This document shows positions 45,914 through 46,850 of a stretch of DNA of 46,850 nucleotides, piece after piece; the first letter of the stretch is position 1, and each line of letters starts with the position of its first letter. A model generated the notes under the pieces. The model saw only the letters and a list, made by a program, of their open reading frames with translations. It was not told where the DNA came from and did no database searches. The position numbers and the translations under genes were made by a program. Origin of the DNA: Candidatus Levyibacteriota bacterium. GTDB taxonomy: Bacteria > Patescibacteriota > Microgenomatia > Levybacterales > UBA12049. The stretch covers positions 1 through 46,850 of the forward strand of contig SIBS01000005.1 in assembly GCA_009695045.1 (NCBI GenBank). Reading direction: 5' to 3'.

Positions 45914-46850
45914 TTTTATTAAAATAATCCTTTATAAATATTATAATAATTATTATACAACTTATGATAGTGAGCACATCTGCAAATAACCTAAATATAT
46001 TTTCCTGAAATTTAATCTCGATATTACTATCTCCATCCGGAACAACAATAATCATTTCTCCAACTGAATTTGGACTAATCTGAATTGGCAGCTCCAATCC
46101 ATTACCCCATGCTTTCCAACCAGAAAAATAAGATGTATTAATTTGTATCTTGCTCAAATGACTCGCTTTTTTTACAGAAAAAGTAATATTATTTGATTTT
46201 GAAACTAAATTCATTACATAACCGCTCCCAGTTATAAATAACACCTTTTCATTAGGTAGAGCTGATGGATTTATTCTTGTCAGAAAAGACATATATTCGT
46301 TCTTAACTGTTGTGGAGCCTTGATTAGTTGCATAAATACCATCAGGCTTATTAGAGAATTCAGACGGATATATATATTCAAAAGCAGAAAATACTAAACA
46401 AATTATTAAAACTCCACCTATGATATATTGCTTTTTTTTAAATAAAGATAATGTATATGCACTAAGAAATGCTATTGAAGGAATAAGTAGAGATAAAATT
46501 CTAAAAGGAAACTGAATAATATCAACTGGAATAAATTTCCATAAATTATTACTAATTGATAAACTAAAAACAACACTAAGTATTCCGACAATCAAAAAAA
46601 AGTAAGACTTTTTTTCATATTTTTTTGTGTAAAAAAAATGTGTGATACAAAATAACAATATAGATATACTTGATATACCTATTAATTTTGTAGACGCAAA
46701 ATATTCGCCATATTGAGAAATTGTTGTTTGTGAAAATCTTGTTAAAGAGATCTCTGTGATCGCAGGTATCCAAAAAAATGATGAAAAGCCCAATCCTAAA
46801 ATAAAAATAATAACTGTATGTTTGATTTTTCCTAAAAACAAGATTGCATA
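45906..46850 (-). CDS. C-terminal part of a PTPS_related/YfhO-like membrane protein, 5' end beyond the window edge
   Basis: The reading frame is open to the edge (upstream codons read Y-A-I before the TTG at 46841), so the TTG need not be a real start. GLGFSSFFWIPAITEI matches the internal FFWIPA motif of the other copies; C-terminal SYFSGWKAWGNGLEL. Confidence 0.8.
   Translation of the reverse strand, partial: YAILFLGKIKHTVIIFILGLGFSSFFWIPAITEISLTRFSQTTISQYGEYFASTKLIGISSISILLFCITHFFYTKKYEKKSYFFLIVGILSVVFSLSISNNLWKFIPVDIIQFPFRILSLLIPSIAFLSAYTLSLFKKKQYIIGGVLIICLVFSAFEYIYPSEFSNKPDGIYATNQGSTTVKNEYMSFLTRINPSALPNEKVLFITGSGYVMNLVSKSNNITFSVKKASHLSKIQINTSYFSGWKAWGNGLELPIQISPNSVGEMIIVVPDGDSNIEIKFQENIFRLFADVLTIISCIIIIIIFIKDYFNKNE

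Noticed and set aside
1-46850. Recoded UGA (Gracilibacteria/Absconditabacteria-type code)
   Set aside because: TGA serves as a normal stop at several well-supported gene ends (for example 29064-29066 and 15179-15181), so standard code 11 fits.
1-46850. CRISPR array, tRNA/rRNA, transposon or prophage
   Set aside because: No regularly spaced direct repeats, cloverleaf-like non-coding segments, transposase or phage-like proteins found; almost all space is filled by glycan genes.

Overview
This is a 46.85 kb, very AT-rich, gene-dense bacterial window. It reads almost entirely as one surface-glycan (polysaccharide/glycoconjugate) biosynthesis region of about 38 genes. Nearly all lie on the minus strand, many with 1-25 bp start/stop overlaps. 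Contents: an edge-truncated RmlB-like nucleotide-sugar dehydratase, a DegT/ArnB-like aminotransferase and a WecD/RffC-like GNAT (a possible N-acetylated 4-amino-4,6-dideoxyhexose pathway); galE; a second SDR epimerase; a SAM methyltransferase; two Wzx-type flippases; three GT4 and eight GT2 glycosyltransferases (three of the GT2s resemble DPM1/ALG5 polyprenyl-phosphate sugar synthases). There is also an unusual concentration of large polytopic membrane proteins: three YfhO-like, four PTPS_related-like (one truncated by the window edge), about five GT39/PMT-like, three GT87/mannosyltransferase-like, and a diverged paralogous pair I cannot place in a named family. A small exported DUF5667-like protein is embedded in the operon. 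I saw no rRNA, tRNA, CRISPR, transposase or phage genes. Best candidates for a second look: the paralogous 'FGVD-WT / TPRSLGY / GEGQRY / CIPHQITT' pair flanking the WecD-like gene; the C-terminal 'FPGWxxFVDxxEV' module shared by seven membrane proteins of two architectures; the large GT-C expansion without a recognisable Wzy, chain-length regulator or initiating transferase; a GC-rich structured repeat-like element at 15130-15180; and a ~517 bp AT-rich non-coding gap that may contain a decayed YfhO C-terminus. The gene families suggest a Patescibacteria/CPR (Microgenomates-like) genome, but that is inference. All family names come from recognising motifs in the translations, not from searches.
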